DNA from: Bacteroidia bacterium
GTDB taxonomy: Bacteria > Bacteroidota > Bacteroidia > Bacteroidales > Prolixibacteraceae
Reading direction: 5' to 3'
Assembly: GCA_025358395.1 (NCBI GenBank)
Contig: JANYJT010000010.1
Location: 1 to 5,373 of the forward strand
DNA: 5,373 nt
The notes beneath the pieces were generated by a model, which made no database searches, had not been told where the DNA came from, and saw only the letters and a program-made list of their open reading frames with translations. The position numbers were made by a program, and so were the translations under genes. Numbering within the stretch: position 1 is the stretch's first letter; each line of letters opens with the position of its first letter. Shown here piece by piece: positions 1 through 5,373 of the stretch.

Positions 1-1
1 C

Positions 2-136
2 AACTTCAAAAAGCCCGATGTTAAGGTAGACCTTTCAGAAGCCAAAGACCTGGTTGCCAAAGAATTTTCAAAAAAGGCAAAATCGACCTTGCAGGATGCA
101 GTAAAGAAATTTGGATTGGAGGGGTTGTTTAAATAG
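2..136 (+). CDS. C-terminal end of an upstream protein, possibly AsmA-like (5' partial)
   Basis: An open frame runs from the window edge to a TAG stop and gives 44 residues. The peptide is lysine-rich and amphipathic, with a predicted helical stretch (SEAKDLVAKEFSKKAKSTLQ) and a terminal GLEGLFK. Long AsmA-family envelope proteins of Bacteroidota often finish with a charged Lys/Ala-rich helix and a short Leu-Phe-Lys tail, so this is a possible identity, but the piece is too short to show any domain. That it is coding is supported by the continuous frame, the typical codon use and the hairpin directly after the stop. The function is inferred only from the style of the tail and should be treated as unknown. 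Confidence 0.55.
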   Translation, partial: NFKKPDVKVDLSEAKDLVAKEFSKKAKSTLQDAVKKFGLEGLFK

Positions 137-139
137 AAT

Positions 140-180
140 TAAGATCAGCTAAAGACCGTATTTTCCAATTGCTGATCTTA
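140..180 (+). terminator. Perfect 10-bp inverted repeat after the upstream gene, probable terminator hairpin
   Basis: TAAGATCAGC at 140-149 and GCTGATCTTA at 171-180 are exact reverse complements separated by a 21-nt loop. The left arm begins 3 nt after the TAG stop at 134-136. No clean T-run follows (the next bases are ctataaaaatt), so it is not a textbook intrinsic terminator. It could instead protect the 3' end of the mRNA. The placement fits a 3'-end structure for the upstream gene. Confidence 0.5.
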
Positions 181-388
181 CTATAAAAATTACAAAAAAT
201 TAATCTTTAAAGGGATTTTACTTCTTGATTTTGATTTCATTGTCCATTATCAGAGTAGGTTAAAACGCCGGAGCTAGATACTTGAATTGGATTTCCATTT
301 GAAAGCAACAACCAATTTGCTGCTCACACTGGTCTCTCCATAGTTCAAATCAGACATTGATAGTAAAACTTCCGGCAAGATAATACTC
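181..388. other. Intergenic stretch with no supportable gene
   Basis: About 200 bases lie between the hairpin and the aldo/keto reductase remnant. The first 60 are very AT-rich. On the reverse strand a 38-codon frame (390 down to 274) ends with SSKLVVAFKWKSNSSI. A different reverse frame then continues with NPIQVSSSGVLTYSDNGQ before stopping near 241. I do not recognise either peptide. The stretch could be decayed coding sequence, including what was once the 5' half of the neighbouring reductase locus, or plain spacer. No RNA gene or repeat was seen. Confidence 0.4.
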
Positions 389-882
389 ATGGTGTGCACA
401 ACACCCGAAATAGCACCAAGGTCTAAAATTGAACCAATTATTGTTGAAGGCGAAATAGTCCCTATGGCTGTGAGCGAAAATATCGGCATCATGCCATGGA
501 GTCCTTTGGCTGGAGGGTTCCTTTCCGGTAAATATACACGCCAAAATGAAGTAGCCGGTGATAGTCGCCGCGACACCTTCGATTTTCCTCCGATCAACAA
601 GCAAAAGGCCTATGACCTGATCGATCTGATGGCCGAAATTGGCCAACATCACAACGTTTCAGTTGCCAATGTGGCATGGAATTGGGTGATCCGGCAACCC
701 CGGTTATGACCAGCACCTTCATTGGGGCCAAAAATTTTCAGCAATTGAACGACAACATCGCATCCGCTAACCTCGAATTAACCACCGAAGCGCTACAAAA
801 ACTCAACCATGCAAATGCCCTCACCCATGAATATCCAGGCTGGATGGTAACCCGAAAATCAGCTGGTCGCTGGCCCGACTGA
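389..882 (+). pseudogene. Aldo/keto reductase remnant, 5'-truncated and frameshifted
   Basis: The first frame (389-709) carries family-typical sequence: VEGEIVPMA, then IGIMPWSPLAGGFLSGKYTR, and later VSVANVAWNWVIRQP. It stops at 707-709. The match continues in a second frame with TSTFIGAKNFQQLNDN, ELTTEALQKLN and EYPGWM, ending at TGA 880-882. The switch falls at the CCCC run at 698-701, where one extra base would restore RQP-x-VMTSTFIGAKN. NADPH-dependent reductases of this family are usually about 330-350 residues. The catalytic Asp/Tyr/Lys/His half is absent, because only about 150 residues are present and nothing upstream matches. Before 443 the frame (IEPII) may retain a deleted form of the family's IEYSL segment. 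The gene is almost certainly non-functional. The frameshift alone could be a sequencing error, but the missing N-terminus could not be. Confidence 0.85.
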
Positions 883-888
883 AAATTA

Positions 889-921
889 TTGAGCAATTTT
901 TCCTGCAAAATCTTACCTTTG
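889..921 (+). promoter_or_regulatory. Bacteroidota-type promoter for the dapB-lepB-WbqC cluster
   Basis: TACCTTTG at 914-921 matches the Bacteroidota -7 element TAnnTTTG exactly. A TTG at 889-891 lies 22 nt upstream, within the 17-23 nt spacing described for the -33 element in this phylum. Transcription would begin at about 926-930, giving a leader of some 40 nt before the dapB ATG at 966. No Shine-Dalgarno sequence precedes that ATG, which is usual for the phylum. The assignment is by sequence match only. Confidence 0.6.
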
Positions 922-965
922 TAATTTATTTAAGGGATGCTGTACTTATTTGACAAAGTTGATTC

Positions 966-1682
966 ATGAAGATTGCATTGATTGGATACGGGAAAATGGG
1001 AAAAGAGATCGAACAGATTGCTGTTGAACGGGGCCATTCCGTGGTTTTAAAAATAGATGTCGACAATCAAACCGATCTCACCGTTGAAAACCTTTCAAAA
1101 GCAGATGTTGCCATTGAATTCTCTACTCCGGCAACAGCAGTTTCAAATTACGTAAAATGCTTTGAGGCAGGAGTCCCGGTGATAAGCGGCACCACAGGCT
1201 GGCTGGATCAAAAACCGGCTGTCGAGAAGGAATGCTTGTCAAAAGAGGGATGTTTTTTCTATGCCTCCAATTTTAGCCTTGGCGTGAACCTTTTTTTCGA
1301 ACTAAACAAAATTCTTGCCAGGATGATGAATCCTTATTCACAATACGATGTCTCCCTGACGGAAATTCATCATACCCAAAAATTGGATGCGCCAAGCGGA
1401 ACAGCCATCACTTTAGCCGAGGGAATTATTGGGGCAAACGAGTCTAAAAAATCATGGACTATCGAAAGGCCAAAAAGCAAGGAGGAGCTTTATATTCAAT
1501 CGATACGGAAGGATCCCTACCCCGGATTGCATTCAGTAAAATATGATTCCGCGGTCGATTACCTTGAGATCACGCACAATACCTATAACAGGAAAGGACT
1601 TGCCCTCGGAGCGGTACTGGCGGCAGAATTTTGTTTGGGCAAAAAAGGAATATTCAACATGTCTGATTTGTTAAAATTATAA
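966..1682 (+). CDS. dapB: 4-hydroxy-tetrahydrodipicolinate reductase
   Basis: DapB reduces 4-hydroxy-tetrahydrodipicolinate to tetrahydrodipicolinate with NAD(P)H in the cytoplasm, a step of lysine and meso-diaminopimelate synthesis. The 238-residue protein opens directly with the Rossmann dinucleotide motif (G7-Y-G9-K-M-G12), which fixes the start. EFSTPATA (51-58) and GTTGW (75-79) are the conserved cofactor-domain segments, and ASNFSLGVNLF (100-110) leads into the substrate domain. The active-site block EIHHTQKLDAPSGTA (133-147) holds the catalytic-type His135 and Lys139 and the substrate-binding SGT. The length is slightly below the E. coli enzyme's (about 270) but normal for the short Bacteroidota form. 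It is the first gene of a probable operon, with lepB starting 11 nt after its stop. In many Bacteroidota dapB follows parA/parB and a DUF5683 gene; here a dead reductase gene precedes it instead. Confidence 0.97.
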   Translation: MKIALIGYGKMGKEIEQIAVERGHSVVLKIDVDNQTDLTVENLSKADVAIEFSTPATAVSNYVKCFEAGVPVISGTTGWLDQKPAVEKECLSKEGCFFYASNFSLGVNLFFELNKILARMMNPYSQYDVSLTEIHHTQKLDAPSGTAITLAEGIIGANESKKSWTIERPKSKEELYIQSIRKDPYPGLHSVKYDSAVDYLEITHNTYNRKGLALGAVLAAEFCLGKKGIFNMSDLLKL

Positions 1683-1693
1683 CTGAAAATAAT

Positions 1694-3034
1694 ATGTTTA
1701 AGGACGTCTCTAAAAGCCAATGGATTCAATTTGGCGTTGTGGCAGGTTTGTATTTGCTTTGGGTAATTTGGCTAGGCAATTTCTGGTGGTTGATCGGAAT
1801 GGGTATCATATTTGACATGTACATTACCGGAAAAGTACACTGGACTTTCTGGAAAAAGAAAAATCCGGTAGATGGCAAGCAAACAAAAGTGGTCGAGTGG
1901 GTCGATGCCATTATTTTTGCCGTGATCGCCGCAACATTTATTCGCCTCTTTTTCATTGAGGCCTATACCATTCCTACTTCCTCCATGGAAAAATCGATGA
2001 TGGTAGGTGATTATCTGTTTGTCAGCAAGACTGCCTACGGTCCAAAGCTTCCAAACACGCCTGTTGCATTTCCTTTTGTGCACCATACGATGCCTTTTAC
2101 TGCGACGACACGCTCCTTTTCCGAAATCATCCACAACGATTACAGGAGACTCTCGGGTTTTGGCAGGGTTAAGAACGATGATGTTGTGGTCTTCAACTTC
2201 CCGGAAGGAGATTCTGTAGCCACAAACATGCAGGAGAGAAGCTATTATGAAATGGTTAGAAGCTATGGCAGAGAGCGTGTAAATACAGACAAACGCTCCT
2301 TCGGCGATATCATTTACAGACCGGTTGATAAAAGGGAGAATTACATCAAACGGTGCATAGCCATTGCCGGAGACTCGCTTAAAATAGTGAATGGTCAAGT
2401 TTATGTAAACGGAAAACCACAGAAGGAAATACCCGGTATCCAATACAAATATCTTGTGACCATCCAGGGAAATTCCCTGAATTCCAGTGCAATGGAAAAG
2501 CTTGATATCACGCCTGAAGACATTGAAGGTTCAGGCTCCAGAATGATTATGGCCCTTACATCAGATAAATTAAAAAAGATGGATGGGATGAAATTCATCA
2601 CCGGCAAGGAGAGACTTTTGTATCCCAAAGACGAACGCGATATAAATATTTTCCCAAGTGATAATCAGTACACCTGGAACCTTGACAACTTCGGACCACT
2701 CTGGGTTCCTAAGAAAGGGACTACAATTCAACTGACAACCAAGAATCTGCCGCTTTACAAAAGGATCATTGACGTTTACGAGGAGAATGATCTGTCCGTA
2801 AAAAATGGTGAAATATTAATCAACGGCGCTGTTGCGAAAACCTATACTTTCAAAATGGATTATTACTGGATGATGGGTGACAACAGAAACAACTCGGCCG
2901 ACTCCAGATACTGGGGATTTGTACCTGAAGACCATGTGGTTGGGAAGGCTTCATTTGTCTGGCTTTCACTCGACAAGAACAAGTCATTCTTGGCAAAGAT
3001 TCGCTGGAACCGCTTTTTCATGGGTGTAAAATAG
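1694..3034 (+). CDS. lepB: Signal peptidase I (S26 family), long Bacteroidota form
   Basis: This membrane serine protease removes signal peptides from exported proteins outside the inner membrane. The 446-residue protein has hydrophobic segments at about 11-27 and 29-45 and a further membrane anchor at about 70-89. The catalytic box follows (IPTSSMEKSMMVGD, 93-106) with nucleophile Ser97. The general-base Lys219 sits in NYIKRCIAIAGD (216-227), and the C-terminal signature GDNRNNSADSRYWGFVP spans 395-411. Both members of the Ser/Lys dyad are present, so the enzyme should be active. The stretch between the Lys box and the signature (about 240-385) is much longer than in the minimal bacterial enzymes; such insertions are common in Bacteroidota LepB. 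The usual LPGD is replaced by IAGD. The gene begins 11 nt after dapB and ends 17 nt before the WbqC-family gene, implying co-transcription. Confidence 0.96.
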   Translation: MFKDVSKSQWIQFGVVAGLYLLWVIWLGNFWWLIGMGIIFDMYITGKVHWTFWKKKNPVDGKQTKVVEWVDAIIFAVIAATFIRLFFIEAYTIPTSSMEKSMMVGDYLFVSKTAYGPKLPNTPVAFPFVHHTMPFTATTRSFSEIIHNDYRRLSGFGRVKNDDVVVFNFPEGDSVATNMQERSYYEMVRSYGRERVNTDKRSFGDIIYRPVDKRENYIKRCIAIAGDSLKIVNGQVYVNGKPQKEIPGIQYKYLVTIQGNSLNSSAMEKLDITPEDIEGSGSRMIMALTSDKLKKMDGMKFITGKERLLYPKDERDINIFPSDNQYTWNLDNFGPLWVPKKGTTIQLTTKNLPLYKRIIDVYEENDLSVKNGEILINGAVAKTYTFKMDYYWMMGDNRNNSADSRYWGFVPEDHVVGKASFVWLSLDKNKSFLAKIRWNRFFMGVK

Positions 3035-3051
3035 TCCTTCGATATAGCTGA

Positions 3052-3738
3052 ATGGAACAAAGCAAACGAAGCGTTCTGCTAAGTTGCGCCTATCTGGCGC
3101 CTGTCCGGTATTATACAAAATTGCTAGGCTACAACGAGGTGTGGATTGAGTTGAATGAACATTTCATCAAGCAATCCTACCGCAATCGTTGTACAGTTCT
3201 CACTGCCAACGGCAAGCAAGATCTTACTGTTCCTGTAACAGAAGGGTCAAATTCCAAACGTCTCATCCGCGATGTTGTTATCTCCTGGGATCACCCCTGG
3301 CAAAAGTTGCATTGGAAAGCTTTGATGTCGGCCTACAACAATGCGCCTTTCTTCGAATATTACGCTGACAGCCTGGCTCCCTTTTACCATCATAAAAAAT
3401 GGAAATTTTTGATTGATTTTAACCACGAAATTCAATCGGTGGTTTTGGAGGAACTTGGCCTTAAGCGTCAGATAAACTTCACAACCACTTATTGTCCGGT
3501 TGAGAAACAATTACCGGGCTTAGATGATTTCAGATACTCAATCGATCCCAAACCAGGAAGACAGCTTATGGATGATGATTTTATTCCATCGGATTACATG
3601 CAGGTTTTTCAGGAGAAATTCGGCTTCACGGCAAATCTGAGTATTGTCGATCTATTGTTCAACGAAGGTCCGATGGCTTTGGAGCTGCTCCAAAAATCCA
3701 TAATCCAAAATTCTTCAACTAGTCGTTCGTTTGAATAA
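3052..3738 (+). CDS. WbqC-family protein
   Basis: The 228-residue protein matches the WbqC-like family (Pfam WbqC), named after a gene in an O-antigen cluster; the biochemical role is not established. Recognisable blocks are the N-terminal CAYLAPVRYYTKLL (12-25), YRNRCTVLTANGKQDLTVPV (43-62), the Trp/His/Tyr-rich WKALMSAYNNAPFFEYY (88-104) and, near the C-terminus, SIVDLLFNEGPMALELL (198-214). There is no signal peptide or membrane segment, so it is probably cytoplasmic. The first ATG after lepB, 17 nt downstream, gives a normal family N-terminus. The gene commonly follows dapB and lepB in Bacteroidota, so it is probably the last gene of that operon. Its final 20 nt overlap the end of the convergent NlpC/P60 gene, and the last dozen residues (IIQNSSTSRSFE) look like an unconserved tail. 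Confidence 0.9.
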   Translation: MEQSKRSVLLSCAYLAPVRYYTKLLGYNEVWIELNEHFIKQSYRNRCTVLTANGKQDLTVPVTEGSNSKRLIRDVVISWDHPWQKLHWKALMSAYNNAPFFEYYADSLAPFYHHKKWKFLIDFNHEIQSVVLEELGLKRQINFTTTYCPVEKQLPGLDDFRYSIDPKPGRQLMDDDFIPSDYMQVFQEKFGFTANLSIVDLLFNEGPMALELLQKSIIQNSSTSRSFE

Positions 3739-4516
3739 TCCTGCGCATCAGCCTCATCTGGTGCGAATACCGATTGGTGTCGATATTGAAAATCCCAAAA
3801 TGATCGATGTTGTCAATTCTGACCTTCCCTGAGGAGTGAATAATTTTGTTCTTCTCCCAGATAATTCCCACATGCACAATTTTCCCATCTTCGTTGTCAA
3901 AAAATGCAAGATCGCCAGGTAATGCTTCTTCCACGAATGTAATATTATCTCCGATCAACGCCTGCTGAGCGGCATCACGCGGTATTTGCAAACCGATCAT
4001 TTTGTAAAGAATTTGCGATAATCCGGAACAATCAACGCCAAAGGGAGAACGTCCACCCCATAAATAAGGAGAATTGAAATATTTTAAAGCGTTTTCAATC
4101 AACAGTTTCCTGATGTTCCTTTTTACCGGCAAAATCTTGTCGCCCTGAATACTATAAGTTTCGGTTCCAATCGTGAAGGTATTGCTGGAGGCCTTATAAA
4201 ATGGCAAAGAACTTCCTGCAACGATCAAAAAATTGCCATATCCTTTTTCGGGTTGAACAATGTTAAATGGGTTCGTGGTGACCATTAATTGTCGATGGGC
4301 CAACTGCTTGAACGTTTTTTCCGAAATTTCCTTGACCATTTTCTGATCAATCCAGCCTTCGTATCCATCAAAGAATAGTTTGATCTTACACCACTTTTTA
4401 TTTTCGTCGATAATACTATAATGCTCTCCAAACAGGATTTGGGTGCACATTTCACTTGTCTCGCTAGGGTCAGTCCGAACCGGAACGATGCTTAGATTCG
4501 AGATTCCGTATCTCAT
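3719..4516 (-). CDS. NlpC/P60 (C40) cysteine peptidase with N-terminal SH3-like regions
   Basis: The 265-residue protein is a likely peptidoglycan hydrolase cutting stem peptides such as the D-Glu-diaminopimelate bond. Residues about 1-60 (MRYGISNLSIVPVRTDPSE onward, with GYEGWID at 51-57) form a first bacterial SH3-like wall-binding region, and about 75-130 a second. The NlpC/P60 domain follows from about 135. It contains YLWGGRSPFGVDCSGL with nucleophile Cys163, then GDLAFFD (201-207), HVGI with His215, and IIHSSGKVRID with His227 as the probable third catalytic residue. All catalytic positions are present. I chose the ATG at 4516 because MRYGISNLSIVPVR is the usual family N-terminus. An in-frame ATG at 4576 would add 20 unrelated residues and cover the promoter-like site. 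No clear lipoprotein or signal peptide is seen, so the export route is uncertain. The gene is convergent with the WbqC gene and divergent from the 7TMR-HD gene. Confidence 0.93.
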   Translation of the reverse strand: MRYGISNLSIVPVRTDPSETSEMCTQILFGEHYSIIDENKKWCKIKLFFDGYEGWIDQKMVKEISEKTFKQLAHRQLMVTTNPFNIVQPEKGYGNFLIVAGSSLPFYKASSNTFTIGTETYSIQGDKILPVKRNIRKLLIENALKYFNSPYLWGGRSPFGVDCSGLSQILYKMIGLQIPRDAAQQALIGDNITFVEEALPGDLAFFDNEDGKIVHVGIIWEKNKIIHSSGKVRIDNIDHFGIFNIDTNRYSHQMRLMRRIIQTND

Positions 4517-4527
4517 TAAAATTTTAC

Positions 4528-4535
4528 TATTTTTG
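4528..4535 (+). promoter_or_regulatory. Possible -7 element for the 7TMR-HD gene
   Basis: TATTTTTG matches TAnnTTTG and lies 53 nt before the ATG at 4589, within the short divergent spacer. No TTG is found 17-23 nt upstream, so the -33 half is weak or absent. The surrounding sequence is AT-rich, which raises the chance of a random match. If used, it would interleave with the reverse-strand promoter at 4544-4576. Confidence 0.3.
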
Positions 4536-4543
4536 ATTATTCC

Positions 4544-4576
4544 CAAAGATAGAAATTTATTGTCTCTACCCGGCAA
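4544..4576 (-). promoter_or_regulatory. Bacteroidota-type promoter for the NlpC/P60 gene
   Basis: Read on the reverse strand, TATCTTTG (4551 down to 4544) matches the -7 consensus TAnnTTTG exactly. A TTG (4576 down to 4574) lies 22 nt upstream, the same spacing as at the dapB promoter. The predicted start is around 4537, leaving a leader of about 20 nt before the ATG at 4516. This supports the shorter start for the peptidase. Confidence 0.6.
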
Positions 4577-4588
4577 TCACTCAGGATA

Positions 4589-5373
4589 ATGATGCAAAAG
4601 TTTGGTTTGAAAAGATGGTTAAGCCCAAAACAATCCCACAGGATATTTCTTGCTTTTCTATTCATGGCAACTGCAAGTGCCCTGTATTTTTCACTTCCCC
4701 AGGAGGCAAGATTTAAGTACGAATACCAAAAGGGAAGGCCCTGGATGCATGCCACACTTTTTGCCCCTTACAATTTTGCCATTATTAAATCGGAGCAGGA
4801 TTTGATACATGAAAAGGACTCTTTACTGAAAGAACAAACCCCCTATTTTGTCTTTGCCGACTCTGTCACCCGACAAGAAATGGCGCTGCTTTCCAAGGAA
4901 ATCGATCGGTTCAAACCGGTAAAGGCAAATGGCACAATGCAGGTTATTGCCTTGAAATTTAAACTATTGGAAGTGTATGCCCAACTGTATAAAGTGGGCG
5001 TATTGGATCAAAATTTCGTCAATATTTCGGCATTATCCAAGAAACCAAGCCTCAAAATTCTCCGAAACAACATTGGCAAGGAAATAAAAATTGCCTCTCT
5101 TTACACCCTCAAAAGTGCTTACAATGAAATTCATGACAAGATTGACGAGTTAAAGGTAGCCCATCCAGACTGGAAACCATATCTGGAAAATTTTCAGCCG
5201 GAAGCCTTTCTTGTTAGCAACCTCATTTTTGATAAGGAGAGAAACAGACAAGTTGAAGAAAAGGTACTCGGAAACCTGTCGACCAATCATGGCATTGTGC
5301 AGGAAGGTGAGCGAATTATTTCGCAAGGAGACATTGTATCAGCCAAAACCTATACAATTCTTGAGTCTTACCG
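4589..5373 (+). CDS. 7TMR-HD / HDIG-domain membrane protein, PgpH-like, N-terminal part (3' partial)
   Basis: 261 codons are present and the frame is open to the window edge. A membrane segment at about 19-36 is followed by ARFKYEYQKGRPWMHATLFAPYNFAI (40-65), the typical opening of the 7TMR-HDED extracellular domain in Bacteroidota. A long helical region follows, then GIVQEGERIISQGDIVSAKTYTILESY (235-261), its conserved end. In full-length relatives (about 680-720 residues) seven membrane helices and a cytoplasmic HD phosphodiesterase domain come next; in PgpH this degrades cyclic di-AMP. That catalytic part lies outside the window, so the activity is inferred. ATG codons are adjacent at 4589 and 4592. 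A weak AGGA at 4583-4586 is better spaced for the second, so either may be used. The gene is divergent from the NlpC/P60 gene across 72 bp. Confidence 0.9.
   Translation, partial: MMQKFGLKRWLSPKQSHRIFLAFLFMATASALYFSLPQEARFKYEYQKGRPWMHATLFAPYNFAIIKSEQDLIHEKDSLLKEQTPYFVFADSVTRQEMALLSKEIDRFKPVKANGTMQVIALKFKLLEVYAQLYKVGVLDQNFVNISALSKKPSLKILRNNIGKEIKIASLYTLKSAYNEIHDKIDELKVAHPDWKPYLENFQPEAFLVSNLIFDKERNRQVEEKVLGNLSTNHGIVQEGERIISQGDIVSAKTYTILESY

Noticed and set aside
274..600. Reverse-strand 108-codon open frame
   Set aside because: Its first two thirds lie antisense to the clear aldo/keto reductase remnant, and the rest matches nothing I recognise.
883..905. AT-rich imperfect inverted repeat (AAAATTATTG / CAATTTTT) as terminator of the reductase remnant
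   Set aside because: The arms need a bulge and leave a very small loop, there is almost no GC, and the sequence overlaps the dapB -33 element. Chance similarity is more likely.
1772..2443. Reverse-strand 223-codon open frame inside lepB
   Set aside because: It lies fully antisense to a strongly supported signal peptidase gene and has no recognisable domain.
3690..3715. Short near-repeat TCCAAAAAT / TCCAAAATT at the end of the WbqC-family gene
   Set aside because: Two short AT-rich units inside coding sequence, with no further copies. Not a meaningful repeat.
4517..4576. Upstream in-frame start for the NlpC/P60 gene (adds 20 residues)
   Set aside because: The extra residues do not resemble the family N-terminus or a signal peptide, and the segment contains an exact TAnnTTTG promoter match. 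The ATG at 4516 gives the usual MRYGISNLSIVPVR start.

Overview
The window looks like chromosomal DNA from a Bacteroidota (Bacteroidetes) bacterium. Three things point that way. The lepB, WbqC-family, NlpC/P60 and 7TMR-HD proteins have the forms typical of that phylum. Start codons mostly lack a Shine-Dalgarno sequence. Promoter-like sites match the phylum's TTG / TAnnTTTG consensus rather than the E. coli type. No rRNA, tRNA, CRISPR array, transposase or prophage gene was seen, and I cannot name a genus.

Layout, left to right. Positions 2-136 are the last 44 codons of an upstream gene, possibly AsmA-like, closed by a perfect 10-bp hairpin (140-180). Positions 181-388 hold no gene I can support. 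Positions 389-882 are the remains of an aldo/keto reductase gene: the N-terminal half is missing and the C-terminal part is split between two frames at a CCCC run. After a promoter-like site comes a tight forward cluster of dapB (lysine/diaminopimelate synthesis), lepB (signal peptidase I) and a WbqC-family gene, with gaps of 11 and 17 nt. This is probably one operon. The WbqC gene converges with, and overlaps by 20 nt, a reverse-strand NlpC/P60 peptidase gene with N-terminal SH3-like regions. That peptidase gene is divergent, across 72 bp, from the 5' part of a 7TMR-HD (PgpH-like) membrane protein gene that runs off the window.

Most intact genes relate to the cell envelope: DapB supplies diaminopimelate for peptidoglycan, LepB processes exported proteins, the NlpC/P60 enzyme probably cuts peptidoglycan stem peptides, and the 7TMR-HD protein is of the type that degrades cyclic di-AMP, a second messenger linked to wall and osmotic homeostasis. 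This shared theme is an inference from gene families. The region is mostly ordinary housekeeping. The points worth a second look are the broken reductase gene beside dapB, the overlapping divergent promoters at 4528-4576, and the unexplained stretch before the pseudogene. I did not find a convincing new system.
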